Assembly (NCBI GenBank): GCA_035361955.1
Contig: DAOSDC010000005.1
Coordinates: 1 to 64,000, forward strand
Direction: 5' to 3'
DNA: 64,000 bases
From: UBA6120 sp035361955
GTDB lineage: Bacteria > Bacillota_I > Bacilli_A > RFN20 > CAG-826
The notes under the pieces: model-generated
The model's input: the letters and a program-made list of their open reading frames with translations, nothing else
Told to the model about the DNA's origin: nothing
Database searches by the model: none
Program-made: the position numbers and the translations under genes
Shown: positions 35,037 to 43,881 of the stretch, piece by piece
Numbering within the stretch: position 1 is the stretch's first letter
Layout of the letters: every line of letters starts with the position of its first letter

Positions 35037-36020
35037 TCATAGCTCCTTTTCGATTGTCAAATGGCTACGTTTGGTATCGATCGGCCGCACGAGTTTTTCA
35101 ATGCGCTCACGCATATTCCTAAATCGCGGCGGCAACGCCAATATTTCGCCTAATGTTTCATATGGTTCTTCATCGTCGATGAAACCCGGCCCTTCGGTCG
35201 CCAGTTCGAACAAAACGGGACGATATAACCTTGTGTATAGCGATTTGAAATAAAAACGATCGACATAACCGGAATTCGGCGCTCCGATGCGGTTGAAATG
35301 GCGTGTCCACTCGTCGAGTTCTTCCTTGTCCTCAATTCTAAAAGCGACATGGTGGACGCTCCCATAGCCTTGCATGCCTCGGTGCGTAGTTTGGTCCTCG
35401 ATAATGATAACCGATGCTCCGTTACCACCTTCGCCCATTTCATACAATCGTTGATTTTCTTCTTTTGCCACAAATCGAAGACCAAGCTGCTTAGTTAATA
35501 TTTCATTCATATATTCCGGTTCACTGACCGCAATAAATATCGGCCCCAGTCCATAAATGGCGTATTGATTGGGAATCGGTCCTTTTTCCCAAGCGATTCC
35601 GGGGGCGATGCCCGGCACGCCTTCGTCGGAGAATAGCGCATAGCGCTGTCCGTCAAAGTCTGTAAAATACAAGGAGCTCCTACCAAATATTACTTTGATG
35701 TCTTCGTGCTCGACGCTTTTTGCTTCAAAGCGTTTTTTCCAATACATAAGCGCTTCATCGCTTGGGACGCGAAAGCCAGTTCGGTCAATCTGATCGGTGC
35801 CCGCTTCCCCTTTAAGGCTCCCGGGAAAATCAAAAAACGTCATGTCGGTGCCTGGGCTGCCCCGATCGTCGGCGAAGAATAGATGATATGTGTTGATATC
35901 GTCTTGGTTAATCGTTTTTTTGACAAGACGAAGTCCCAGTACATAAGTGAAAAATTCATATATTTTTTCGGCGCTAGAAGTAATCGCCGTCACATGGTGA
36001 ATTCCTTTTAATTGTCGCAT
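35037..36020 (-). CDS. Ring-cleaving dioxygenase / glyoxalase-fold protein (MhqO-like)
   Basis: This 327-residue protein has two vicinal-oxygen-chelate domains (about 1-150 and 155-290). Metal ligands appear as His in GIHHV, His in SVHHVAF and Glu in LFELATEGPG. The family (MhqA/MhqO type) is linked to breakdown or detoxification of hydroquinones and quinones. It heads an operon with a MarR regulator, as in Bacillus. GAGGA lies 9 nt before the ATG, and a promoter with operator is just upstream. Actual ring cleavage is inferred from the family. Confidence 0.9.
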   Translation of the reverse strand: MRQLKGIHHVTAITSSAEKIYEFFTYVLGLRLVKKTINQDDINTYHLFFADDRGSPGTDMTFFDFPGSLKGEAGTDQIDRTGFRVPSDEALMYWKKRFEAKSVEHEDIKVIFGRSSLYFTDFDGQRYALFSDEGVPGIAPGIAWEKGPIPNQYAIYGLGPIFIAVSEPEYMNEILTKQLGLRFVAKEENQRLYEMGEGGNGASVIIIEDQTTHRGMQGYGSVHHVAFRIEDKEELDEWTRHFNRIGAPNSGYVDRFYFKSLYTRLYRPVLFELATEGPGFIDDEEPYETLGEILALPPRFRNMRERIEKLVRPIDTKRSHLTIEKEL

Positions 36021-36039
36021 TTAATTAATCCTCGACTAA

Positions 36040-36069
36040 AATATATTTCGATTTTGAAATAATTTCAAA
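36040..36069 (-). promoter_or_regulatory. Promoter with MarR-type operator for the dioxygenase operon
   Basis: On the minus strand -35 TTGAAA (36063-36068) and -10 TATATT (36040-36045) are separated by 17 bp. A perfect 17-bp palindrome, TTTGAAATAATTTCAAA (36053-36069), covers the -35. This is a classical layout for repression by the operon's own MarR protein. Confidence 0.7.
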
Positions 36070-36084
36070 TCATATGCTCACCAA

Positions 36085-36112
36085 TAAAAAAACTCCGCGT
36101 TGTCGCGGAGTT
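36085..36112 (-). terminator. Terminator of groESL
   Basis: On the minus strand the stem AACTCCGCG / CGCGGAGTT with a 4-nt loop is followed by TTTTTTTATT, about 20 nt after the groEL stop. Confidence 0.93.
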
Positions 36113-36132
36113 GTTGCTTTATATAGCGTTGG

Positions 36133-37743
36133 TTAGTATTCAGGCATTGGGGGAACCGCAGCTTTTGGTTCCTCGATTTTAACGATAGCCGCTTGACTCG
36201 TGATGAACAGCGCGGAAATCATCGCCGCGTTTAAAACAGCGCTTTTGGTCACTTTGGTCGGATCGATAATCCCTTCCGTAATCATATTGACCCATTTACC
36301 AGTTAAGGCATTGAACCCGAATTCCGATGTCTGCACTTTTTGCAATTCGACGATGTCTTGACCATTGAAACCCGCATTTTCGGCAATCTGATAAAGTGGC
36401 GCGCTTAAAGCGTCAAGCACTGCTTGAATGCCCCGTTGCACGTCGGCATTGTCATCTTTTAATGTTTCTTTTAGTTCGCGTTGGATTTCCACCAAGATGG
36501 AACCACCACCGCAAACGATGCCCTCAAGCACAGCGGCTTTCGTGGCATTCAATGCATCTTCAATTCTTAATTTTTTGTCTTTAAGTTCCGTTTCGCTCAT
36601 GGCGCCAACCTTGATGACGGCGACACCACCACCAAGCTTTGCCAAACGCTCTTGATATTTCTTCTTGTCGTAGTCGCTTTTAGCGTTTTTAAGCTGGACT
36701 TCGATTTCACCGATGCGCGCTTTGACTTCATTACTAGCAACGTGACCGCCGATGAGGGTCGTCGTGTCTTTCTTGACAATGACACGACCAATCGTGCCGA
36801 GGTTGTCAATGGTCATCTCCGCGAGTTTCAAGCCAAGATCTTTAGCCATGAATTTGGCCCCGGTCAAAATGGCAATGTCTTCGAGTTGCTCTTTTTGGCT
36901 GTCGCCAAATCCCGGCGCTTTGGTCGCCACGACATTGAATGTGCCCCGCAGTTTATTGACAATGAGGGTATTGGTGACTTCAGTTTCCACATCTTCGGCA
37001 ATAATCAATAACGCGCGATTGGATTTGACGATTTGCTCAAGCACCGGAAGGATATCTTGAATCGTCGAGATTTTTTGATCGGTGACGAGTACGAATGGGT
37101 TTTCTAGTTCAATTGCCATCTTTTCGCGGTCGGTCACGAAATAATGGCTTAGATATCCTTTATCATATTGCATGCCTTCAACGACTTCGAGCGTCGTGTC
37201 GAATCCTTTTGATTCGTCGACGTTGATAACGCCATTTTTTGACACTTTTTCCATCGCGTCACCGATTATGGCTCCGATTTCTTTGGAATTGGCGCTGATG
37301 GAGGCGACATGCTCGATGTCTTGGCGCGTGCTGACCGGCCGCGATTTTTGCAATAATTTTTCGGCAACAGCCTTTCCGGCTCGTTCAATCCCATCGCGCA
37401 CGAATACGGGGTTGGCACCACCATCGACTGCTTTGAAGCCACGATGAATGATAGCTTGAGCTAAGACAGTGGCCGTTGTCGTGCCATCGCCGGCGACTTC
37501 GTTGGTATTGCTAGCGACTTCAGCGACAAGTTTGGCCCCCATGTTTTCATAACGATTTTTAAGTTCGATTTCTTTAGCGATGCTCACGCCGTCGTTGATG
37601 ATAATCGGCGCCCCATATTCTTTGTCGATAATAACGTTTCTTCCTTTGGGTCCCAATGTGATTTTGACGGTATCCGCTAATTGGTCAACGCCTGAAAGTA
37701 ATGCCTTTTTAACATCTTTATCAAATTTGATTTCCTTAGCCAT
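36133..37743 (-). CDS. groL: Chaperonin GroEL (Hsp60)
   Basis: This 536-residue chaperonin forms the double-ring folding chamber with GroES. The start AKEIKFDKDVKKALLSGV, GDGTTTATVLAQ (nucleotide site) and the apical and intermediate regions are canonical. The C terminus is PPMPEY in place of the common Gly-Gly-Met repeats, so the tail that lines the cavity is short. It is second in groES-groEL with 14 nt between the genes, under CIRCE control. Confidence 0.98.
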   Translation of the reverse strand: MAKEIKFDKDVKKALLSGVDQLADTVKITLGPKGRNVIIDKEYGAPIIINDGVSIAKEIELKNRYENMGAKLVAEVASNTNEVAGDGTTTATVLAQAIIHRGFKAVDGGANPVFVRDGIERAGKAVAEKLLQKSRPVSTRQDIEHVASISANSKEIGAIIGDAMEKVSKNGVINVDESKGFDTTLEVVEGMQYDKGYLSHYFVTDREKMAIELENPFVLVTDQKISTIQDILPVLEQIVKSNRALLIIAEDVETEVTNTLIVNKLRGTFNVVATKAPGFGDSQKEQLEDIAILTGAKFMAKDLGLKLAEMTIDNLGTIGRVIVKKDTTTLIGGHVASNEVKARIGEIEVQLKNAKSDYDKKKYQERLAKLGGGVAVIKVGAMSETELKDKKLRIEDALNATKAAVLEGIVCGGGSILVEIQRELKETLKDDNADVQRGIQAVLDALSAPLYQIAENAGFNGQDIVELQKVQTSEFGFNALTGKWVNMITEGIIDPTKVTKSAVLNAAMISALFITSQAAIVKIEEPKAAVPPMPEY

Positions 37744-37757
37744 AAAATGATTGCCTC

Positions 37758-38015
37758 CTATTCAATAATTCCCAAAATATGCTCGAATTTAACGAGTAGT
37801 CGTTCGGTGTCGCCTAGTTTGACTTTGGTGCCCGAATAAGTTTCATAGACGACGCGATCGCCGACTTTGATATCGGTTACTTTCGCGCCGATGGCAAGCA
37901 CTTTTCCAATCGCGCTTTTTTCTTTGGCGTCTGCGGTCAAAATGATGCCGCTTTGGGTTGTGCGCTCTTCTTTTTCAAGTTCGAGCACGACATAGCTTTC
38001 TAAAGGTTTTATCAT
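37758..38015 (-). CDS. groES: Co-chaperonin GroES (Hsp10)
   Basis: This 85-residue co-chaperonin caps the GroEL ring. It is slightly short (usually 94-97), with the start IKPLESYVVLELEKEE and the mobile loop around TQSGIILTADAKEK. The family features KVGDRVVYETYSGT and a shortened C-terminal part are visible. It is the first gene of the heat-shock operon. Confidence 0.96.
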   Translation of the reverse strand: MIKPLESYVVLELEKEERTTQSGIILTADAKEKSAIGKVLAIGAKVTDIKVGDRVVYETYSGTKVKLGDTERLLVKFEHILGIIE

Positions 38016-38039
38016 ATAAACTCCTCCATGAATATTAGT

Positions 38040-38102
38040 TTGGCACTCGTATTATTCGAGTGCTATCAACATATATTTTAATGTTTGTCTATCGATTGTC
38101 AA
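38040..38102 (-). promoter_or_regulatory. CIRCE element (HrcA operator) and sigma-A promoter of groESL
   Basis: TTGGCACTC, a 9-nt spacer and GAGTGCTAT (38040-38066) form the CIRCE inverted repeat, with the standard N9 spacing and two mismatches to TTAGCACTC/GAGTGCTAA. Upstream on the minus strand are -35 TTGACA (38097-38102) and -10 TAAAAT (38075-38080) with 16-bp spacing. HrcA repression is therefore expected; hrcA itself is not in the window. Confidence 0.95.
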
Positions 38103-38192
38103 GATGGATGATTATCATTTTAAAAAATAATCTGTACGTGAAAAAGTGCGGCTCAAACGCAATTAAAAGCAGTGCGATCTACTTGGTCTTAA

Positions 38193-39122
38193 TTATTTAT
38201 TAGTCGTTTTATCGAGTTCTTGGGATAGGACAACGGCATTGTTGTCAACGTCAAGTCCGTTAAGGCTGTCGATGAATTTACCGAATTTGCTATAACCGTA
38301 GTTTTCGTAATCGAAGTCTTTGAATTGCGCTTTTAGCATTTTAATTATTTCCGGTAGTGCAATGCGCTTTGTCGGTCGCGCCTTGATTTTCTTAATGATG
38401 AATCCAGCGATGTCTTGGTCGGTGCCGCTTTCGATCAGCTTCACGTAATGTTGATCTTTTTCTTTCACAAGCGCCAAAGTTTTAATCGCCGAGACGAGTT
38501 TTGACAAATTGCGTGCCCCATAACGGCGCGGATCAAAATCGGATTGGAGATTCGTTAATAATATTCCTAACTGGCTTAATAAAATTCTGCCGTCGGTGCC
38601 ACTTTCGATGATTAAACTTTTAATCGTGTTGGCAAGTTCTTTCGTCTCAATGGTATCGTCATCAGTATCACCATTATTTTTCTTTTCATCGACCAAATAA
38701 TTAAAATATTTGAATTCGTTGCACGATGACACGAATGCTTTGCTCGCCTTTTGATCGCCGATGCCGATGACAAAAGCGCCTTTTTCCCTAAGTTTGATGA
38801 CTAGTGGTGTAAAATCGCTGTCGGATGTAACGAGTATAAACATGTTGACAAGTCCTTCATTCATGATTTCTAGGGCATCGAGGCTCATCGCCATATCGGC
38901 GGCATTTTTCTTGACGGCAACGTTATATTGATGAACGGGACGAATCGCGTATTCTGAGGAAATGCGGCGCCAGTCTTCGCCCACGGCTTTGATGTCGGCG
39001 TAAAATCGGCTCGTAATCGCCCGCCCGTATTTAGCCATTTCCTTGATGACGGCGCTCATGCGGTTGACCGGAACGTTTTCAGCGTCGATCAATAACGCAA
39101 TTTTATAATTTGTATTATCCAT
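38193..39122 (-). CDS. NYN-domain putative ribonuclease with LOTUS/OST-HTH domains
   Basis: This 309-residue protein has an N-terminal NYN (PIN-like, LabA/DUF88) nuclease domain. Likely metal ligands are Asp13 (LLIDAENV), Asp in KNAADMAMSLDAL and Asp in VTSDSDF. Two winged-helix OST-HTH/LOTUS segments follow, at about 160-230 and 240-305. NYN-LOTUS proteins are thought to act on RNA; the target is unknown. AGGAGA precedes the ATG. It stands alone between groESL and the formyl-THF gene. Confidence 0.9.
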   Translation of the reverse strand: MDNTNYKIALLIDAENVPVNRMSAVIKEMAKYGRAITSRFYADIKAVGEDWRRISSEYAIRPVHQYNVAVKKNAADMAMSLDALEIMNEGLVNMFILVTSDSDFTPLVIKLREKGAFVIGIGDQKASKAFVSSCNEFKYFNYLVDEKKNNGDTDDDTIETKELANTIKSLIIESGTDGRILLSQLGILLTNLQSDFDPRRYGARNLSKLVSAIKTLALVKEKDQHYVKLIESGTDQDIAGFIIKKIKARPTKRIALPEIIKMLKAQFKDFDYENYGYSKFGKFIDSLNGLDVDNNAVVLSQELDKTTNK

Positions 39123-39272
39123 AATGTCTCCTAGATTGGATGATTTATCTACCTAATCATAACCGATTAAGCGGTTGTTCGCACGAATCGATTCTATAAT
39201 TAGGCGACGATTTTGGGCTTTAAGCCCCAAACACTTCGATGCATCGTATAAAATGACAATGAGGACTGATCG

Positions 39273-39791
39273 ATGACAAAAACCGAAATTCGTCAAATGA
39301 TGATTGCCAAACGGACAGCAATGGAAACCCGTGATGTCAAACTAAGAAGCCATGCTCTAGTGGAAAAGCTAATGCGCGATTATCGGTTTATCGTCGCCGA
39401 TATCGTGGCGATCTACGAACCGATTAACAATGAAGTTGATTTGCGTGGTTTGTATCAAACCGGCAAACGGTTTGCGCTCCCAAAAGTTGTGGGCACCGAC
39501 ATGCACTTCATCGAGATCACGGCTGAAACCGAATTAGTGCGCAGTTCGTTTGGGATCCTCGAGCCGCGCGATGGCCGTATCGTCGACGACCACATCGATT
39601 TGCTGCTCGTTCCCACACTGGCACTTGACCGCAAGAATTACCGTATCGGGTTTGGCAAAGGTTATTACGACCGCTTTCTTGCCTCACACAAGCCAAAAAT
39701 GACGTTGGGCATCATCTATGATTTTCAGTTAATCGATGGTTTCGACCATCATGAGTTTGATATTGCCCTTGATGGGGCATTAATCGCTTAA
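39273..39791 (+). CDS. 5-formyltetrahydrofolate cyclo-ligase
   Basis: This 172-residue enzyme converts 5-formyl-THF to 5,10-methenyl-THF with ATP. It contains the phosphate/ATP-binding signature GFGKGYYDRFLA near residue 130 and the basic N-terminal region KTEIRQMMIAKR. TATAAT (39195-39200) and TATAAAAT closer to the gene are candidate -10 boxes. The last 4 nt overlap the end of the converging EAL gene. Confidence 0.94.
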   Translation: MTKTEIRQMMIAKRTAMETRDVKLRSHALVEKLMRDYRFIVADIVAIYEPINNEVDLRGLYQTGKRFALPKVVGTDMHFIEITAETELVRSSFGILEPRDGRIVDDHIDLLLVPTLALDRKNYRIGFGKGYYDRFLASHKPKMTLGIIYDFQLIDGFDHHEFDIALDGALIA

Positions 39792-41440
39792 TGACGTTTT
39801 TGGTGCGTCATCACGAACGTCGTGACATCAAAGGCATCCATCGGATAGGCGTATAAATATCCTTGAATGGCATCGATGCCATGTTGGACAAGGTAGTCTT
39901 GTTGAAATTTTTCTTCAACACCTTCGCCGACGACTTTAAGACCAAGTGCTTTGCCAAGCGAAATCATGAATTCGATTAATGGGTAATTACCATCGACCTC
40001 TTCGATACTATTGATGAACTCACGATCGATTTTGAGAATGTCGATTGGTAATTGTTGCAAATACATTAACGACGAATAGCCGGTTCCAAAATCGTCTAAA
40101 GCGATGCGGAAGCCCATCGCTCGTATTGTTTTCAAACGGGCGACCGCTAGCTCGAAATTTTCCAAAAACAGCGACTCGGTAATTTCAAACACGAAGTATT
40201 TGGTGGCGACTTTGTGCCGGACGATGGCATCTTTCAAATAATCGATGAAATTAAGTTCAAGCACTAATTTTGTCGATAGGTTAATCGACACGCTCGTGGG
40301 AGCGGCGCCATCGGCGAGCAACTCTTGGAAATACGCGAAGCTTCGTTCGACCACAAACCGCGTCAATTCCTTGATTTGCCCCGATTTCTCAGCGGTTGGG
40401 ATAAAGTCAAGCGGAGCGATGAATCCACGCTTGCCTTGCTTCCAGCGCAACAGTGCTTCCATCGCAAATATTTTGCCCTTTTTAACATCGTACACCGGTT
40501 GGAAATATACTTTTATTTCGTCGTTAGTTAGCGCCGAATGAAGTAAGTTGGTCAACTCGATGTTCTCGGTTATCTCTTTCTCGAATGAAGCTTGGTAGGA
40601 AACCACCGAACCCGGACCCGATTTTTTAGCGACCGACAAAGCCATTTCGATGTGTTGCATCAACGTCTCGTATGTTTCGCCATCTTCGGGATAACACACG
40701 ATACCGGAAGACACCGTAAAAAAGAAATCGTCGCCATCGATTGGAATCGATCGGCGCGCTTCTTTGGTATATTCTTGAATCAATTTGTCCATTTCTTTTC
40801 GCGAAGCGATGTTTTGCACCAACAAAACGAATAAGTCGTCGCTGAAACGGAATACATGATGATCTTCGCCCGCCAAAACGCGCAAATCGCGAGCAATCGT
40901 CGTGATTAAAAAATCACCCGCGGCAAATCCTTTTACTTCATTGATTGAGCGAAAATTGTCGATGTCAATATAGACGATTCCAAGAAATTGCCCTTCTTTT
41001 GTTTGAAAATGTTCCCGCAGTAGTTCACGAAATTTGTTTTTGTTGAACAAACCGGTCAACCGGTCAGTATAAGCGAGTTCGTAGAGACGTCTTTCAAGTA
41101 TTTCCAAATTGTCATTACTAATGTTGAGATTGGAATTCGATTCTTCCAACCGTTTAATCGCCGTGACATATAAATCCATGCGTCGTTTTATCAAAAAATA
41201 GAAAAGCAGCGTCGTCATCGCCACATAGAAAATACCTTTAGCCAACTGAATGCTGTCGACAAGCGCGTGATTATCACCAGTCAACCAAAGCAAAATCCGA
41301 TCTGAGAGCACAATCCAAACAATGCCGAGCACGAGATAAACCGCCATGATTTGAAGCGTGCCCCGCACGGGAAGCAGTCTCCAATTGCTTTTTTTGAGTT
41401 TCTCGCGGAATTGCTCGTCAGCGTTTGGTTTATTACTCAT
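39788..41440 (-). CDS. Membrane protein with degenerate GGDEF and intact EAL domain
   Basis: This 550-residue protein has two N-terminal transmembrane helices (about 28-50 and 66-86), a short coil, a GGDEF domain (about 125-280) and an EAL domain (about 290-545). The cyclase signature is replaced by SDDLF (HVFRFSDDLFVLL), so diguanylate cyclase activity is unlikely. The EAL domain keeps MEALLRW, DDFGTGYSSL and KIDREFI and should hydrolyse cyclic-di-GMP. The degenerate GGDEF may act as a GTP sensor, as in other such proteins. It is the last gene of a three-gene operon with ATGA overlaps. Confidence 0.92.
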   Translation of the reverse strand: MSNKPNADEQFREKLKKSNWRLLPVRGTLQIMAVYLVLGIVWIVLSDRILLWLTGDNHALVDSIQLAKGIFYVAMTTLLFYFLIKRRMDLYVTAIKRLEESNSNLNISNDNLEILERRLYELAYTDRLTGLFNKNKFRELLREHFQTKEGQFLGIVYIDIDNFRSINEVKGFAAGDFLITTIARDLRVLAGEDHHVFRFSDDLFVLLVQNIASRKEMDKLIQEYTKEARRSIPIDGDDFFFTVSSGIVCYPEDGETYETLMQHIEMALSVAKKSGPGSVVSYQASFEKEITENIELTNLLHSALTNDEIKVYFQPVYDVKKGKIFAMEALLRWKQGKRGFIAPLDFIPTAEKSGQIKELTRFVVERSFAYFQELLADGAAPTSVSINLSTKLVLELNFIDYLKDAIVRHKVATKYFVFEITESLFLENFELAVARLKTIRAMGFRIALDDFGTGYSSLMYLQQLPIDILKIDREFINSIEEVDGNYPLIEFMISLGKALGLKVVGEGVEEKFQQDYLVQHGIDAIQGYLYAYPMDAFDVTTFVMTHQKRH

Positions 41441-41934
41441 TTGGTAATAACGGTTTCCTTTCGGATTTTTTTCTCAAGATCAAGCAGTTTCACTTGGTCA
41501 CGATTTCGTTTGGTGTCCGAACGCAAACTGTATTTCGTCAAATATTTGTAAAGGCGCCATAAGTTCTTAACGTCAAGTACCGCATACGAGGTGGCGTCGC
41601 GATTGACTTGAAGCGGATTTTCGTCTTGAAAACCGGCTTCTTTTTTCCAATACGATTGTTTGGCGATTTCGACTTCAACGCCGTTTTTCTTAAAAGCCAA
41701 ATAGGGTTTGGCGACGCGTTTATATCCAGCTTTGCGAAGCAATAACGGCAGTTGATCACCACCGACAATCTCATCGTTTAACAGCAAATCGACGTCTTGG
41801 GCATCATAATCTTTATCAAGTGCCAACTCGACGCCCAACGAGCCGTATACGACGGGGTGAACCCCAAAACGACCTTCGATTAAGGTCACGACTTCGTGCA
41901 GTGTTTGATAAACGACTTGTCGATGTCCGTTCAT
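41437..41934 (-). CDS. Nucleotidyltransferase-fold protein in a c-di-GMP operon
   Basis: This is a 165-residue protein. Residues 30-60 read YGSLGVELALDKDYDAQDVDLLL, a pattern of the nucleotidyltransferase (MNT/AadA-like) fold: GS followed by an Asp-x-Asp-like metal site in DAQDVDLLL. Further on KNGVEVEIAKQ could give the third acidic residue. Function is not known. ATG 41934 overlaps the stop of the upstream GGDEF gene as ATGA, and its own stop overlaps the EAL gene the same way. The frame further upstream is shadow of the GGDEF gene. The tight coupling suggests it works with the two signalling proteins. Confidence 0.78.
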   Translation of the reverse strand: MNGHRQVVYQTLHEVVTLIEGRFGVHPVVYGSLGVELALDKDYDAQDVDLLLNDEIVGGDQLPLLLRKAGYKRVAKPYLAFKKNGVEVEIAKQSYWKKEAGFQDENPLQVNRDATSYAVLDVKNLWRLYKYLTKYSLRSDTKRNRDQVKLLDLEKKIRKETVITK

Positions 41935-43103
41935 ACTTTGCCTATCGATTCGACGCTGGCGCGTTTCCATGCGCTCTTATTAGATTTTTTTGCCATGTAC
42001 AGTCCTTCATCGGCCAATCGGTAATAAGTGTCGAAATCAGTTTTTGCATCTGGTATTAGCGTCACGATACCGATACTTACGGCAAGCGTTAAACCATGTT
42101 CGGTAAATTTCTCGTGCTTGACGAGGTTGATGATATCCTCGGCTTTGACTTCCGCTTCTTTTTCTCCAGAACCTGGAAGAATTACCGCGAATTCGTCCCC
42201 GCCAAAGCGACCAATCGTTTGGCAACCACTCATCAATGGTTTCAATAAGTTGGATATTTGCGTCAGCACCTGATCCCCCGCCATATGTCCGTGGGTATCG
42301 TTGACTGTCTTAAAATTGTCGATATCAAACATTAAAAGCGATACCGGTTGGTTGGATTCGCGTGCTTTGTTGATGCAAGTCGTGCTAATGTCTAAAAATG
42401 TTGCCCGGTTATTGATTTGTGTCAACTGATCGATATGTGCTAATTCTAATAGCACGGCGTCGGTCTTTTCCTTGCTCATCAAGATGAAACCGATATTGGT
42501 GACAATCATGTGGGCGAACAATAGCGTGTACATTAACTGATTGATCGGGCTTGTCGACAACACCGTTAAATCGACCCAACCGAAAAAGGCGTTGATGCCC
42601 CGGAACATCATGATGACGATGACCGTTACGTAAATGATAGCGAAAAATGCTTCCAGCGATGTGCGTTGCTTACGCCGTAATATCGTGATCGGGGGTCCAA
42701 TCAGCAATAGTGTCCCGATGAGTGAGAAAAAGAATATGCGTCGCGGTTCCGTGTTCCAAAACAGCACGATCGACAGAAAGAACAAAACCGAGGCGATGAT
42801 AAAGCCCGTATACAAGTTTCGAATCCAACCTTTAAATTCGTCATGCAACGAGATGATTGCCCACGCCTCAAAGAATAGACCGACGAACATACTCGTGTTG
42901 GCAAAAACTTGCACAATCCAAGCCGGCAACATCGGTTGTAGCATAAATAGCGTCCAGGCCACAGATTGAAACATCTTGGCAATGATGAACAAAACTTTGT
43001 GAAGCGTGTCTTGCTTCTTAAACACATAGGCGAACAAAAACAAACCGGTAAATAAATTCCCGATTGTAATTAACAAGATAATGGTTGCAACATCAATTGT
43101 CAT
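41931..43103 (-). CDS. Membrane diguanylate cyclase
   Basis: This 390-residue protein has about six or seven transmembrane helices in the first 215 residues and a C-terminal GGDEF domain (about 225-385). The active motif GRFGGDEFAVIL is intact, with LMFDIDNFKTVND for metal binding. The inhibitory I-site RxxD is absent: the corresponding residues are Ser and Gln. It should make cyclic-di-GMP without product inhibition at this site. It is first in the three-gene operon that ends with an EAL phosphodiesterase, so synthesis and breakdown are co-expressed. Confidence 0.93.
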   Translation of the reverse strand: MTIDVATIILLITIGNLFTGLFLFAYVFKKQDTLHKVLFIIAKMFQSVAWTLFMLQPMLPAWIVQVFANTSMFVGLFFEAWAIISLHDEFKGWIRNLYTGFIIASVLFFLSIVLFWNTEPRRIFFFSLIGTLLLIGPPITILRRKQRTSLEAFFAIIYVTVIVIMMFRGINAFFGWVDLTVLSTSPINQLMYTLLFAHMIVTNIGFILMSKEKTDAVLLELAHIDQLTQINNRATFLDISTTCINKARESNQPVSLLMFDIDNFKTVNDTHGHMAGDQVLTQISNLLKPLMSGCQTIGRFGGDEFAVILPGSGEKEAEVKAEDIINLVKHEKFTEHGLTLAVSIGIVTLIPDAKTDFDTYYRLADEGLYMAKKSNKSAWKRASVESIGKV

Positions 43104-43230
43104 AAGTTAGTAATCTTTCTTAATTCATTTTATCAAAGGGGGGCTTAGTCGCATAATTATTTAATAATTATTGCGATAATTTACGTATTTTAGCACAATT
43201 TATTAGATAATTGTTTAAAGAGGACCCTGC

Positions 43231-43362
43231 TTGCTCGACCCGATCAGTTTCACAAAACTAAACGTCATTAATCTTGGACCAATGGTGTCAAAAGGCGGTT
43301 TCGCCTATAACAGCTATTTGTTCAAATCAATTGGAAAAACGTTTTTGATCGACATTCCCCAC
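43231..43362 (+). pseudogene. 5' fragment of a metallo-beta-lactamase-fold (flavodiiron-like) gene
   Basis: The first about 44 codons of this reading frame (TTG start, AGAGGA site 8 nt upstream) give KLNVINLGP...GGFAYNSYLF...KTFLIDIP. This is the typical beginning of a metallo-beta-lactamase-fold protein such as a flavodiiron/FprA flavoprotein (AYNSYLI...LIDTP). The metal-binding HxHxD part never follows, because the frame switches into glycosyltransferase sequence. It keeps its own ribosome-binding site. The family assignment is from a short segment. Confidence 0.55.
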
Positions 43363-43881
43363 ATTGCCTTAGGAGGCAATATCATTCCCGTCAATGGTTC
43401 CAGTGTCGATCGGGGCAAGATCGAAAAAAGCGGACTTGGAAAAAAGACGTTGGTCCGGTTTCAAACGCTGGAATATTTACGCGCCTTCACAAGTGGGCGC
43501 ATCAGTTGGTCCGAACTTCGATCGTTATTAATCATCTCCGGCGCCTTTGGTATTTTTAAACGCGAAGAGTTATTGGATACCGGTGGCTATTTGACAGCGC
43601 TAGGCAAACTTAAAAAAGATACCGTCGGCGAAGACATGGAACTAGTCGTGCGCCTAACTTATCAAGCGCTTGTTAATAAACGATATTACCGCGTTTCCTA
43701 TGTGCATCACGCCAATTGCTATACCGAACTGCCGTCGGATTTGAAGAGTCTTCTCAAGCAACGCAACCGCTGGCAGCGTGGCTTATTAGATATTTTGAGT
43801 TTGCACCGTCGCATCTTATTGCGACCTCAATATAAGCAACCGGGCATGCTTGGCTTCCCCTATTTCTTCTTTAATCTTGGG
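43363..43881 (+). pseudogene. Internal fragment of a family 2 glycosyltransferase
   Basis: In frame with the preceding fragment, the sequence runs from ALGGNIIPVNGSSVDRG through LEYLRAFTSGR, LIISGAFGIFKREE, TVGEDMELVVRL and QRNRWQRGLLD to PGMLGFPYFFF. This is the central part of a processive, membrane-type GT2: the ED of TVGEDMEL and the QRNRW motif are its catalytic and acceptor signatures. The N-terminal nucleotide-binding part with its DxD and the C-terminal membrane helices are missing. The fragment ends in IS-element sequence, so it is a remnant without expected activity. Confidence 0.8.

Noticed and set aside
36396..37447. Several long plus-strand ORFs opposite groEL
   Set aside because: The groEL frame is unmistakable; the opposite ORFs have no start signals and only reflect codon bias.
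39160..39272. 6S RNA-like or riboswitch element before the formyl-THF cyclo-ligase gene
   Set aside because: 6S RNA often precedes this gene in other bacteria, but only one short hairpin (GGGCTT/AAGCCC) and two -10 boxes are visible; the region is too short for 6S RNA.
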